A DNA stretch of 22,971 nt. It comes from Candidatus Nitrosopumilus sp. (lineage in GTDB: Archaea > Thermoproteota > Nitrososphaeria > Nitrososphaerales > Nitrosopumilaceae). Of this stretch, positions 1-7,724 are shown one piece after another (positions within the stretch are counted from its first letter, which is position 1; every line of letters starts with the position of its first letter). The translations under genes were made by a program, and so were the position numbers. The DNA is taken from the NCBI GenBank assembly GCA_029860565.1, contig JAOUAY010000006.1:1-22971 (forward strand). The letters run 5' to 3'. The notes under the pieces are model-generated. The model was not told where the DNA came from. It searched no databases and saw only the letters and a list, made by a program, of their open reading frames with translations.

Positions 1-2
1 GA

Positions 3-539
3 AAGAACTCCCTTGAAGCCGAAAGAAATTCGATTGTAAAATTTATTGAAGATATTGAAAAAGACAAACGACAAACATTCTTGGATGCATTTGATAAGGT
101 GGATAAAGAAATCCGTTTAATTTTTAATAAAATGACTGATGGTAACGCTTGGTTGGAATTGCAAAACGAAGACGACATATTTAATTCAGGAATTTCATAT
201 CTTATTCAATTCCCAAACAAACCAAAAAGAGAGTCCACATCAATTAGTGGTGGTGAAAAAACGTTAGCTGCAATTGTGTTTGTTCTTGCTTTACAAAAAC
301 TAAAGCCATCTCCTTTCTACTTATTTGATGAGGTAGACGCACATCTTGATGCTCCAAACTCTGAAAGACTTGCAAAAATTTTAGAAGAAAGATCCCAAGA
401 AAGTCAATTCATTATGGTGTCTCTAAAAGATTCAGTTATACAAAAAGCAAAACTGATCTATGGTGTGTTTCCAAAAAATGGTGTTTCCCATGTTGTTACT
501 TACAAGGACAAACGAATCCCATCTGTTAGAACTTCTTAG
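3..539 (+). CDS. smc: SMC chromosome segregation ATPase, C-terminal part (5' end outside window)
   Basis: This is the C-terminal end of an SMC protein, the ATPase subunit of the condensin-like complex that organises chromosomes. The frame is open from base 3, so the gene begins upstream of the window; the TTG at 81 is an internal Leu codon. The sequence shows the end of the coiled coil (ERNSIVKFIEDIEKDKR), the ABC signature ISGGEKTLAA near 240-270 and the Walker B/D-loop stretch YLFDEVDAHLDAPN near 319-358, in the order and spacing of the SMC C-terminal ATPase lobe. Walker A lies in the missing N-terminus. The stop codon overlaps the stop of the convergent ABC transporter gene by 4 nt. Confidence 0.93.
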   Translation, partial: KNSLEAERNSIVKFIEDIEKDKRQTFLDAFDKVDKEIRLIFNKMTDGNAWLELQNEDDIFNSGISYLIQFPNKPKRESTSISGGEKTLAAIVFVLALQKLKPSPFYLFDEVDAHLDAPNSERLAKILEERSQESQFIMVSLKDSVIQKAKLIYGVFPKNGVSHVVTYKDKRIPSVRTS

Positions 540-1501
540 TCTAGTTTTACATGACATGCAAAATAATGTTCTTCATTAATCATTTCTAAATTTGGTTCTT
601 TTCTACATTTGTCAATGACATAAGGACATCTTGCCCTAAATCTACAACCTTGATACACGTCAATATCTGTAGGATCATTGATTCTGATTCTTCTTTCTTT
701 GTGTAAATTGTTTGGATCTGGCTCTGAAATTGCATCAATTAATGCTTGAGTGTATGGATGTTTGGGATTTGTTAGAACTTGATTTATTGCTCCAATTTCA
801 ACAATTTTACCCATATACAAAATCCCTATCCTTTGACCAAAATATCTAGCCGTTGCTAAATCGTGAGTGATGTAAATAAACGAAATATTATATTTTTTCT
901 GCAATTCTTGCATTAATTCAAGCATCTCTGCTCTAATTGAGACATCTAGCATTGAAACAGGCTCATCTGCTAGTATCACTTTTGGTTTTAGTGCCAATGC
1001 TCTTGCCAAAACTACTCTTTGTCTTTGCCCTCCTGACAGCATATGGGGATACCTTTTTACAATTTCTTCAGCTGGTTCTAATTTTACCTCGCGTAAAACT
1101 TCAATTACTCTTTTAGATCTATCTTGTTTATTTCCAATTTTGTGTATTTCAAGTGGTTCTGATACAATGTCACCAATTTTCATTCTTGGGTTAATGGAAT
1201 CATATGGATCCTGATGTATCATCTGACAATTCATTCTAATTTTTTCCAAATTCTTTTTTTCATTATCTATCTCTTGATCTTCAAAAACTATTTTTCCTGA
1301 GTCTGGTTGAATTGATTTTAGAATTAATTTTGCAATTGTAGATTTTCCAGAACCTGACTCTCCAGCTAAAACTAACACTTCTCCTTTTTTCAAAGAAAAT
1401 GATACATCATCAGTTGCTCTAACTGTAGTTGACTTTAAACCGAACATTCCTTTTTTTGTAAAATATTTTTTCAAATGTTCTACTTTTAGTATGTCGCTCA
1501 C
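536..1501 (-). CDS. Oligopeptide/dipeptide-type ABC transporter ATP-binding protein
   Basis: Cytoplasmic ATPase of an Opp/Dpp-type importer. From the GTG start it has Walker A GESGSGKST (about residues 47-55), a Q-loop in HQDPYDS, the signature LSGGQ (155-159), Walker B VILADEP (175-181) and a switch His in ITHD. The C-terminal tail has the Opp/Dpp-type cysteine-rich motif CRFRARCPYVIDKC followed by a fourth Cys near the end. That motif is typical of OppD/OppF proteins, and some members bind an Fe-S cluster there (family knowledge). I prefer the GTG at 1501 (VSDILKVEHLKKYF) because it opens directly into the domain; an in-frame ATG at 1531 would add ten residues. No permease or binding-protein gene is in the window, so the substrate is unknown. 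Confidence 0.88.
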   Translation of the reverse strand: MSDILKVEHLKKYFTKKGMFGLKSTTVRATDDVSFSLKKGEVLVLAGESGSGKSTIAKLILKSIQPDSGKIVFEDQEIDNEKKNLEKIRMNCQMIHQDPYDSINPRMKIGDIVSEPLEIHKIGNKQDRSKRVIEVLREVKLEPAEEIVKRYPHMLSGGQRQRVVLARALALKPKVILADEPVSMLDVSIRAEMLELMQELQKKYNISFIYITHDLATARYFGQRIGILYMGKIVEIGAINQVLTNPKHPYTQALIDAISEPDPNNLHKERRIRINDPTDIDVYQGCRFRARCPYVIDKCRKEPNLEMINEEHYFACHVKLD

Positions 1502-1596
1502 TAGATGTTGTTGAATACAGAAGTATATCAAGAAATATGATCTCTGTGTAAAAATTGGGATAAAGCATTTATGTTAAATAAAGATCGATTTAATAA

Positions 1597-2619
1597 TTGA
1601 ATGACGCAATTCAAAAACATCTTGATTACAAAAAATATGTTGTAGATTCTAAACTTCGATATTTTAAACCTCATGCTAGCAAAATAGAAAAAACATTTGC
1701 TGAGGAAATATCTTCTAGTCTTATTGGAAATTCTAAATTTATCACACCTAAATTTTTTTACGATAAAAAAGGTTCAGATTTATTTGAAAAAATTTGTACT
1801 TTATCTGAGTATTATCCTACCAGAACAGAAATTGATATTTTGAAGAATTTGAGTATTGAATTGTCTTCCTATCTTGATGAAACTTTTCGATTAGTAGAAC
1901 TTGGTAGCGGTGCATCTGTTAAAACTAGACTGATTCTGGACATTTTTACATCTTTACAGGATACGACAGAGTATTTCCCAATAGACATATCTGAAATCCT
2001 CACAGAAAGTTCCGAGCAACTTCTTAAAGATTATGATGGCCTTCACATCACTGGTATAATCGACACTTATGAGGGTGGACTAGAATTTCTTAAAAATTAC
2101 GATGATAAAAAAAACCTGATTATTTTTTTGGGTTCTAGTTTTGGCAATTTTTCTCCCAATGCAGGACGTGAATTTTTAAAAAAAATAAATTCTACAATGA
2201 AATCTGGAGATTTATTTTTAATTGGATTGGATTTAATCAAAGATAAACAAATTTTAGAGTCTGCCTATAATGATTCACTAGGTGTTACTGCGCAATTCAA
2301 TCTTAATGTTCTTTCTAGAATAAATGATGAACTTGATGCTGATTTTAATTTAGATAATTTCTTACATTATTCAATTTACAACAAAGAAGATCAAAGAATT
2401 GAAATGTATTTGAAATCACTTGTACGTCAGTCCATTATCATATCAAAGTCTAATCTTTTATTGAATTTAGAAAAAAATGAATTAATTCATACTGAATATT
2501 CGCACAAGTATAGTTTAGATCAAATTCGTGAACTTCTTAAAAGCGTTGGATTCAAAATTAATCATGTCTGGATAGATGATAAAAAGTATTTTTCTTTAAC
2601 ATTGGTATCTAAAATCTAA
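1597..2619 (+). CDS. egtD: L-histidine N-alpha-methyltransferase EgtD (ergothioneine biosynthesis)
   Basis: SAM-dependent trimethylation of L-histidine to hercynine, the first step of ergothioneine synthesis. The N-terminal family block is present (PKFFYDKKGSDLFEKIC then EYYPTRTE, residues 51-78), followed by the SAM loop VELGSGAS (100-107), FPIDISE (127-133) and FLGSSFGNF (177-185). Asn184, Tyr224, Met270, Glu300 and Ser302 sit at a constant offset of 18 from the histidine-binding residues Asn166, Tyr206, Met252, Glu282 and Ser284 that I recall for mycobacterial EgtD. This supports histidine specificity rather than a generic DUF2260 methyltransferase. The TTG start directly follows an in-frame stop, and the nearby ATG at 1601 is out of frame. 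The gene is convergent with egtB and their stops overlap. Confidence 0.9.
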   Translation: MNDAIQKHLDYKKYVVDSKLRYFKPHASKIEKTFAEEISSSLIGNSKFITPKFFYDKKGSDLFEKICTLSEYYPTRTEIDILKNLSIELSSYLDETFRLVELGSGASVKTRLILDIFTSLQDTTEYFPIDISEILTESSEQLLKDYDGLHITGIIDTYEGGLEFLKNYDDKKNLIIFLGSSFGNFSPNAGREFLKKINSTMKSGDLFLIGLDLIKDKQILESAYNDSLGVTAQFNLNVLSRINDELDADFNLDNFLHYSIYNKEDQRIEMYLKSLVRQSIIISKSNLLLNLEKNELIHTEYSHKYSLDQIRELLKSVGFKINHVWIDDKKYFSLTLVSKI

Positions 2620-3926
2620 ATATCTTCTGCACATCTGAATCCTGAAAACAACCACCGTTCATCTAATCTAAAGAAATTCCTATAGCTTCCCCTGATTGAC
2701 ATTCTTGGAGTTCCAAAAGAACCTCCTCTCAAAACTTTTTGGTTTGTGAACCATTTGTCATTGTATTCATCAAAATTTGATTTGAATCCTGGATATCCTG
2801 TAAATTCTGATGCAGTCCATTCCCAAACATCTCCAATCATTTGTTGACATCCTGAGTGACTAGTTCCGTTAGGAAGTGCTCCAACCTCTAAACATCTCCA
2901 ATAGTATGATTCCAATAAGTTGCATTTATCCTCTGTCGGATATTCGTTTCCCCATGGATAGATCGTTTTCTCTTGTTTTTCTTCGTTCCAACATGCGGCT
3001 TTTTCCCATTCTGCTTCTGTGGGGAGTCTTTTTCCAGACCATTTGCAATATGCATCTGCTTCATAGTAACTAACATGGCATACTGGTTCGTTTGGATTGA
3101 TTTCTCTAATTCCTAAAAAGTCTCTTACATGCCATTTGTCATTGATTTTTTCCCAGTACATCGGAGCATTCCACTTGTTTGCTTTTACTTTCTCCCATCC
3201 ATCTGATAGCCAATACTTGTATGTCTCATAACCTCTGTCTTTGATAAATTCCATGTATTGTTGATTTGTTATTGGGAATTCATCTATCTTGTAATTATTT
3301 AGGTAAACTTTGTGTTCAGGCAGCTCAATATCGTAACAATGGTCTTTTCCGTTGTATCCCATCGTATATAATCCTCCTTTGATACGGATTGATTTTTTTT
3401 CAGTGATGGGTTGCTTTGGAATTTCATTTTTTCTTACAGGTCTGTATTGCTCTGCAAGCAAATGCTGTAAATCATATACTAAGAGCTCTTGATGTTGGCA
3501 TTCATGATGAAAACCTACGGTGATTAACTTTATTGCTTCTTCGTTCAAAGTTTGAGATTCAATAAATTTCTCTACTCTTTGGTTGATGGTGTTGAAGTAT
3601 TGAAAAATTTCATCTGTAGTTGGTCTTGATACTACACCTCGTAATCCTTTGTCATGTGGTACTCCGAATTGTTGATAATAGGAATTCAGGTACTCTGAAA
3701 ATTCTTTGGAATAAAATTCATAATTTTTATCCAATTTACTCATTATTGCCTCATAAATCCAACTTACATGACCGATATGCCATTTTGGAGGACTCATAAA
3801 AAATGCAGTTTGAACAACAAAATCATCTTTTTCCAAAGTCTTTACAAGTTCTAATGTTCTACTTCTTGTTTCTCTAAATTGATCTAACAGTATTCCATTT
3901 ACTTCTAATTCTGGGTTTGATGTCAT
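2616..3926 (-). CDS. egtB: Ergothioneine sulfoxide synthase EgtB-like (DinB_2 + FGE-sulfatase domains)
   Basis: Non-haem iron enzyme of the EgtB family, which joins hercynine to a thiol donor (gamma-Glu-Cys or Cys) with O2. The N-terminal DinB-like domain has SPPKWHIGH (45-53) and the metal motif HX3HXE (His141, His145, Glu147). A formylglycine-generating-enzyme-like domain runs from about residue 183 (GLYTMGYNG) to the end, with GDVWEWTASEFTGYPGF and a C-terminal RGGSFG...FSGFRCA. The length of 436 aa is normal for EgtB and lacks the C-terminal methyltransferase of OvoA. The thiol donor cannot be read from the sequence; egtA and egtC are not in the window. The selenium paralogue SenA is a less likely alternative because egtD is the neighbour. 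ATG start; stop shared with egtD. Confidence 0.88.
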   Translation of the reverse strand: MTSNPELEVNGILLDQFRETRSRTLELVKTLEKDDFVVQTAFFMSPPKWHIGHVSWIYEAIMSKLDKNYEFYSKEFSEYLNSYYQQFGVPHDKGLRGVVSRPTTDEIFQYFNTINQRVEKFIESQTLNEEAIKLITVGFHHECQHQELLVYDLQHLLAEQYRPVRKNEIPKQPITEKKSIRIKGGLYTMGYNGKDHCYDIELPEHKVYLNNYKIDEFPITNQQYMEFIKDRGYETYKYWLSDGWEKVKANKWNAPMYWEKINDKWHVRDFLGIREINPNEPVCHVSYYEADAYCKWSGKRLPTEAEWEKAACWNEEKQEKTIYPWGNEYPTEDKCNLLESYYWRCLEVGALPNGTSHSGCQQMIGDVWEWTASEFTGYPGFKSNFDEYNDKWFTNQKVLRGGSFGTPRMSIRGSYRNFFRLDERWLFSGFRCAEDI

Positions 3927-3975
3927 TATTGAAAAATTATGTCTTTTCTATTATTATATCTGTGGGTATTTTTGA

Positions 3976-5418
3976 TCAATACCCTCTTGCAAAAATTGGA
4001 ATTGAAACACTTTGTTCTTTACAGTATATGCATTTTTGATTTGTATTTTCACTTCCAAATGGAATGACTCTGATTTCTGCTCCTGTTTCTTCTTTAATTT
4101 TATCTTCACATTCTAATTTTCCACACCAAGGGGAATTGAAAAAACCTCCTTTCTCAATTTTTGATTTAAAATCTACATATTCTGAAATCTCTATGGTGTT
4201 AATTTTAGATTCCTCTTTGGCTTTTGTTAGCATTTCTTCTTGTATTTTGTCTAGTATTGAAGGAATTTTTTCAATTTCAGTAAAATTCAAACTTATTTTT
4301 TCAGAATTGTATCTTTTTGCAACAACGATACTTTGTTTTTCTATGTCCTTAGGGCCTATTTCTATTCGTAAAGGCACGCCTTTTAATTCCCAATCATTAA
4401 ATTTGTAGCCTGTAGATAGCCCATCTCTGTCATCAACATGAATTCTGATTTCTTTTGACTCTAATTCGTCTCTGATTTCTTTCACTTTTGACAATACTTT
4501 GTCCTTACCTTCATCATTTTTGTAAATTGGTATAATCACTATTTGCATTGGTGCTACCTTGGGTGGTAAAACTAAACCTTTGTCATCCCCATGAGTCATG
4601 ATCATTGCTCCAATTAATCTCCAAGAAACGCCCCATGAGGTCTGCCATGCAAAATGCTCTATGTTGTCTTTATCTGCAAACTTGACTTCAAATGGTTTTG
4701 AAAAATTCTGTCCCAAGAAATGCGATGTGCCCATTTGAAGTGCTTTGCCATCTGGCATGATTGATTCCATGGTGGTCGTATACACTGCACCAACAAATTT
4801 TTCCTTTTCACTTTTCTTTCCTGTAGTTACGGGAATTGCTAATTCTGTTTCTACAGTATTTTTGTAAATATCTAAAATTTTCATTACCTCCTTCTCTGCT
4901 TCTTCTTGGGTGGAATGTACTGTGTGACCTTCCTGCCACAGAAATTCTGAGGTTCTGAGAAATGGTTTTGTTGCTTTGATTTCTGCTCTTAATGCCGTAT
5001 TCCAAAAATTGATTTTTAATGGCAAATCCCTCCAACTCTGAATCCATTTTGAATATAGTGTGTATGCTAGTGTTTCAGATGTTGGTCTTAATGCAAGTCT
5101 GTCTCCAATTTCATTGGTTCCTGAATGAGTTACCCAGAACACTTCTGGATTAAATCCTGCAAAATGTTTTTGTTCTTTTCCTAACAACGATTCTGGAATT
5201 AATATTGGCAGAAATCCATTTCTTATTCCATTTTTTGCAAATTTTTTATCAAATGTATTTCTTAATGATTCCCAAATAGAATATCCATCAGGCCTGAGTA
5301 CAATAAGTCCTTTTACTGGAGCGTAATCGGCAAGTTTGGCTTTGAGAACCACTTGCGTGTACCATTCACTAAAATCATTATTTTTTGAAACTGTAATTCC
5401 TGCTTTTTCTTTTGCCAA
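3976..5418 (-). CDS. proS: Prolyl-tRNA synthetase, archaeal/eukaryotic type
   Basis: Class II synthetase charging tRNA-Pro. The start FSEWYTQVVLKAKLADYAPVKG and the block LRPTSETLAYTLYSKWIQSWRDLPLKINFWNT are typical of the archaeal/eukaryotic form. Motif 2 is seen in LRAEIKATKPFLRTSEFLWQEGH and a motif 3-like GDDKGLVLPPKVAP follows. The anticodon-binding domain is next (IVIIPIYKN...), then a C-terminal domain with CX4C (WCGKLEC) and CX2C (CIYC) likely to bind zinc, ending in the conserved aromatic terminus ARGY. The 480-aa length fits the family. The start is TTG (TTG GCA AAA). No bacterial-type editing insertion is present. Confidence 0.95.
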   Translation of the reverse strand: MAKEKAGITVSKNNDFSEWYTQVVLKAKLADYAPVKGLIVLRPDGYSIWESLRNTFDKKFAKNGIRNGFLPILIPESLLGKEQKHFAGFNPEVFWVTHSGTNEIGDRLALRPTSETLAYTLYSKWIQSWRDLPLKINFWNTALRAEIKATKPFLRTSEFLWQEGHTVHSTQEEAEKEVMKILDIYKNTVETELAIPVTTGKKSEKEKFVGAVYTTTMESIMPDGKALQMGTSHFLGQNFSKPFEVKFADKDNIEHFAWQTSWGVSWRLIGAMIMTHGDDKGLVLPPKVAPMQIVIIPIYKNDEGKDKVLSKVKEIRDELESKEIRIHVDDRDGLSTGYKFNDWELKGVPLRIEIGPKDIEKQSIVVAKRYNSEKISLNFTEIEKIPSILDKIQEEMLTKAKEESKINTIEISEYVDFKSKIEKGGFFNSPWCGKLECEDKIKEETGAEIRVIPFGSENTNQKCIYCKEQSVSIPIFARGY

Positions 5419-5478
5419 GCTAGAATTTGTTGAATTAATTTTACTAATGAGCCTTTCGTGAGAATTTAAATTCTTAGG

Positions 5479-5766
5479 TTATTCTAGAGGATCCCCTTTG
5501 CAAAGTACTTTGCCCATTACTCTGCTTTGGAAGTTTGGACATACAAAACATTGAATGAACTGTATGTTTTCTTTAATGACTGGGCATTCTACATATTCTT
5601 GTTTCATTTTTTTGAGCATTTTTGGACTAACTCCTTTTAATTTTAATTTGCCTTTCTCATCCATCATACCTGACGCCTTTAACTCGTCTTTGATTTCTGC
5701 TGGGAGCTTTTGTTTATCCTCAGTCATTTTGATATCTACTTCAAATTTATGCTCTAATTCTCCCAT
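5479..5766 (-). CDS. Conserved-looking small four-cysteine protein of unknown function
   Basis: 95 aa, not recognised. The N-terminal two-thirds is highly charged and probably helical (KLPAEIKDELKASGMMDEKGKLKLKG). The C-terminal third carries four cysteines in the pattern C-x13-C-x2-C-x12-C, which could bind zinc or an Fe-S cluster (inference). The ATG at 5766 has a TATA-like box 24-31 nt upstream, which suits a leaderless transcript; an internal Met at 5727 (MTEDKQKL) is an alternative start. It lies upstream of proS on the same strand and may be read independently. A shadow ORF on the other strand was ignored. Confidence 0.65.
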   Translation of the reverse strand: MGELEHKFEVDIKMTEDKQKLPAEIKDELKASGMMDEKGKLKLKGVSPKMLKKMKQEYVECPVIKENIQFIQCFVCPNFQSRVMGKVLCKGDPLE

Positions 5767-5789
5767 ATCTGGTAATGATACATTCGGTG

Positions 5790-5797
5790 ATTTATTA
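5790..5797 (-). promoter_or_regulatory. TATA-like box for the 95-aa protein
   Basis: ATTTATTA on the plus strand (TAATAAAT on the coding strand), 24-31 nt before the ATG at 5766. This is the spacing expected for an archaeal TATA box on a leaderless mRNA. Confidence 0.45.
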
Positions 5798-5851
5798 CTA
5801 GCGTTTTTTTAATTTAAAAAAAATTAAACTTTAATTTAAGGAACCAAAAAG

Positions 5852-5863
5852 GGGTTTAAACCC
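5852..5863. repeat. 12-bp perfect palindrome GGGTTTAAACCC
   Basis: A perfect dyad in an AT-rich intergenic stretch between the small four-cysteine gene and the integrase fragment, with further symmetrical A/T sequence around it. It could be an operator or an old recombination site at the edge of the accessory island; nothing in the sequence decides between these. Confidence 0.5.
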
Positions 5864-5884
5864 TTTAACTCTTTTTATATTATT

Positions 5885-6076
5885 ATGAAATCCAGATCAA
5901 TTTCTGTCTTTGAGGAATATGTTCAGTCTGACAAGACCTGTGAACAGTATTTGTTTCATCTAACCAAATTCGCAGAATATTGCAATCTAGAATCCATTGA
6001 TGGAATCCTGAAATTTGAAAGTGATGACCTAAAGGAGAAGATTGAGGATTATGTAATGTATGCCTGGCCTGCCTAG
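5885..6076 (+). pseudogene. Integrase (tyrosine recombinase) N-terminal fragment
   Basis: 63 aa starting MKSRSISVFEEYVQSDKTCEQYLFHLTKFAEYC and running to IEDYVMY before breaking into WPA and a stop. This resembles the N-terminal SAM-like core-binding domain of archaeal phage-type integrases: a short helix, then a pattern of T..QYL.HL..F..YC and ...I..YV. The catalytic domain (R...HxxR...Y) is absent, and no continuation was found in other frames downstream. The conserved-looking frame stops at about 6060, where the sequence becomes the antisense of another truncated ORF. I read it as an integrase truncated by deletion, consistent with the virus-derived genes downstream. The family call comes from memory of the N-terminal pattern only. 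Confidence 0.6.
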
Positions 6077-6232
6077 AAACGAGTCTAAATTAGATATATT
6101 GGCTGCATGTGTTGCCTGCCATTTGTTCAGGTTTACTCTATCAGAAATAAGAAAGGACTTGATGTAATCGCCTGGGACGTCGTTGAACTCTTCGAATATT
6201 TCAAAGGGTTGGAATGATGCGAAATATTGCAT
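6062..6232 (-). pseudogene. Unidentified gene fragment, N-terminal part only
   Basis: A coding-like N-terminus, MQYFASFQPFEIFEEFNDVP... to VNLNKWQATHAAN...LDSFLGRPGIH, which then enters the antisense of the integrase stub and ends at a chance stop at 6029. Order, composition and aromatic content look like a real protein start. The DRVNLNKW...FLGRP pattern is reminiscent of the opening of viral prohead-protease/scaffold proteins, but this is a weak impression from memory. Two 5' gene halves facing each other tail to tail is the expected result of a deletion that removed both 3' ends. Confidence 0.4.
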
Positions 6233-6290
6233 TTGTTGGAATTATCGGAAATAATCTAATGAGAAGTGTTTAGAATAATATTGGATAGGA

Positions 6291-6440
6291 TTATGAAACT
6301 TTCTCACTGGAATCTTTCTTTAATTTCTCTTTAAAATCATTTTTGACAAAATTTTCATAAATGTAATACCAAGGATCCATGTTCACACTACTCAAATGTT
6401 CTTCAATTTCTTTTCCTTTTTTTCTTGATTCTATTGTCAT
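6291..6440 (-). CDS. Small charged protein, 49 aa, unknown function
   Basis: Begins MTIESRKKGKEIEEHLSSVN and ends LKEKLKKDSSEKVS. It is highly charged and probably helical, with a central aromatic segment DPWYYIYENF. Not recognised. It is supported by a TATA-like box (ATTTTATA on the coding strand) 25-32 nt before the ATG, the spacing of a leaderless archaeal gene. It lies downstream of the jelly-roll gene on the same strand within the provirus-like island. It could be a chance ORF, because the same T-rich stretch may instead be that gene's terminator. Confidence 0.42.
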   Translation of the reverse strand: MTIESRKKGKEIEEHLSSVNMDPWYYIYENFVKNDFKEKLKKDSSEKVS

Positions 6441-6464
6441 ATCATGTACCCTAAAACTAAATGG

Positions 6465-6480
6465 TATAAAATAAAAAAAG
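6465..6480 (-). promoter_or_regulatory. TATA-like box overlapping a T-rich terminator-like tract
   Basis: On the minus strand the tract reads CTTTTTTTATTTTATA. The last eight bases form a TATA-like box for the 49-aa ORF. The T run lies 12-20 nt past the stop of the 147-aa gene and could terminate it. Both roles may coexist. Confidence 0.35.
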
Positions 6481-6491
6481 AGAAGTCAATC

Positions 6492-6935
6492 TCATTCTAC
6501 CCATGTTTTGTTAGTACCTTTTTGTGAACTGATCCAACGTCCTTTTGTTTCTTCTTTGATCTTGTGCATCGAAAAGATTATGCTTGGAATTAGTGGTCTC
6601 CCTTCTGTCTTAATTGCTTCGATTCCTAATCCTTGTCCTATCTTTTCAACTGCCATCATCACATTGAGAACATCTCCTTTCTGAAATGGCATCATAGTTT
6701 GGTTAACTATAACATCTTTGTCTTCATTTGTTCTAAGAACGGCACGTACATTGGAATTTGGTATGTCTGTTCCATTTTTTCGGAGCCAAAAATCAACACT
6801 GCTTGCTCCGTCTCCTGATGTTCTACCTACTTGGGATGCAGCGATTACAACATACACACCTGATTTGATAATTCGAATATCAGTTGGATGTTCGTTGGAG
6901 TGGTCTATTCCAGTTATTGCGTCATTTTGGTCCAT
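6492..6935 (-). CDS. C1q/TNF-like jelly-roll protein, probable viral structural protein (possibly 5'-truncated)
   Basis: 147 aa whose pattern matches C1q-like jelly-roll domains often found in virion decoration or tail proteins: IRIIKSGVYVVIAASQVGRTSGD, then SVDFWLRKNGTDIPNSN, then PFQKGDVLNVMMAVE and a closing IPSIIFSMHKIK. The reading frame continues in domain-like sequence upstream of the ATG (YQRPTTTDPIHVV) back to a TAG at about 6973-6975 with no start codon between. The visible ATG may therefore be internal to a gene that lost its 5' end. There is no signal peptide. Its place next to a terL relic supports a viral origin (inference). Function as a structural or adhesin subunit is by family resemblance only. 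Confidence 0.6.
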   Translation of the reverse strand: MDQNDAITGIDHSNEHPTDIRIIKSGVYVVIAASQVGRTSGDGASSVDFWLRKNGTDIPNSNVRAVLRTNEDKDVIVNQTMMPFQKGDVLNVMMAVEKIGQGLGIEAIKTEGRPLIPSIIFSMHKIKEETKGRWISSQKGTNKTWVE

Positions 6936-7004
6936 AACAACATGTATGGGATCTGTTGTGGTTGGTCTTTGGTACTAATTATTTGTGCGCATTCTATAGT
7001 CATT

Positions 7005-7016
7005 ATGTATATACAT
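7005..7016. repeat. 12-bp AT-rich palindrome ATGTATATACAT
   Basis: Perfect dyad between the jelly-roll gene and the GTTAAC repeats. It contains TATATA and could be a minus-strand promoter element or an operator; undecided. Confidence 0.35.
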
Positions 7017-7038
7017 TAGCAATAATATTTAGGTGATG

Positions 7039-7065
7039 TGTTAACTTTGTTAACTTTGTTAACAA
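7039..7065. repeat. Three GTTAAC palindromes at 9-nt period
   Basis: GTTAAC occurs at 7040-7045, 7049-7054 and 7058-7063, each followed by TTT or AAC. The same arrangement of two units occurs at 8928-8942. The regular period and placement upstream of minus-strand genes suggest binding sites for an oligomeric regulator (inference). Confidence 0.5.
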
Positions 7066-7154
7066 CAAATTATTGAGATTTATTATATCCCTAATCTCCC
7101 TTTCACAATCCTATCTAAGATTATGAAAAACTAGGAGAGACATAATCAGTTAAT

Positions 7155-7684
7155 CTACATGTCCTCCCCATAATCTGCATATTGGAAATACTCTGGCTTG
7201 TACCAAGTACTTGCAGAATTGTAAAAGTCACACTCGTAATACATTGGGTATAACGGTCCCAATCTTTCTCGTTCTGCATCCAAAAACTCTTGATTAATCA
7301 AACCAGCCTGTACTGCCATTGTAGCTGGTATCTCATGAATCTTGAATTGTCACATCGCAGAATCCTTGTAGATGTTTTTCTTTAGTTTGGACATCTCATA
7401 GATTTTGTAAATCATTCCAGACGGTCTCGTGGTGGGGACTCTATCAGCATGGTTCCATTTGTGTTTGCAAGTCTTGAGAATGCAGCACCAAACACTTCTG
7501 CATCATCTATTCTACTACTATCTGTAATGTCAGACATGTGGATATGGGCTACTTCCTTCCATGACCAGATGGAGCCGGGATTTGAACTGTCTAAACTGAT
7601 TATTCTTGTTGGCTTGTGTGGATTATCAGTTATGTAAAAAAGTTGATTGTCCCCATACATTGTATGTAGTGGCAATGATCGAAG
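7155..7684 (-). pseudogene. terL: Terminase large subunit (terL) fragment, copy A, with stop and frameshift
   Basis: Read in pieces this gives RIISL...VAHIHMSDIT (Walker B-like region), VFGAAFSRLANTNGTMLIESPP (coupling-motif region) and QEFLDAERERLGP-type linker ending ASTWYKP...YGEDM. That is the order of a packaging terminase from the second half of the ATPase to the pre-nuclease linker. Walker A and the nuclease domain are missing. A one-base deletion near 7427 shifts the frame after ESPPR; copy B keeps an extra base there. A TCA-to-TGA change at 7350-7352 gives an in-frame stop. The upstream frame starts after a TAA at 7685-7687. The fragment is paired with copy B at 12415-12872 in the same orientation. 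Confidence 0.65.
7158..7610 (-). repeat. Direct repeat A (terL segment), partner 12418-12872
   Basis: About 453 bp alignable with 12418-12872 in the same orientation, patchily conserved. Two blocks are identical base for base: 7191-7235 with 12451-12495 (45 nt), and 7455-7513 with 12716-12774 (59 nt). The regions between are visibly diverged. Confidence 0.85.
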
Positions 7685-7724
7685 TTACAAGACTTGAACC
7701 GTTACCAAAGAAAAAATAATTTTG

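Noticed and set aside
81..83. TTG at 81 as the start of a 152-aa protein
   Set aside because: The frame is open upstream to base 3 with typical SMC coiled-coil sequence, so the TTG is an internal Leu.
4064..4408. 114-aa plus-strand ORF inside proS
   Set aside because: Shadow of the proS reading frame; Ser/Leu-rich, typical of antisense translation.
5767..5884. tRNA gene as integration target beside the integrase stub
   Set aside because: The stretch is AT-rich with a 12-bp palindrome and has no cloverleaf, T-arm consensus or CCA-adjacent stem.
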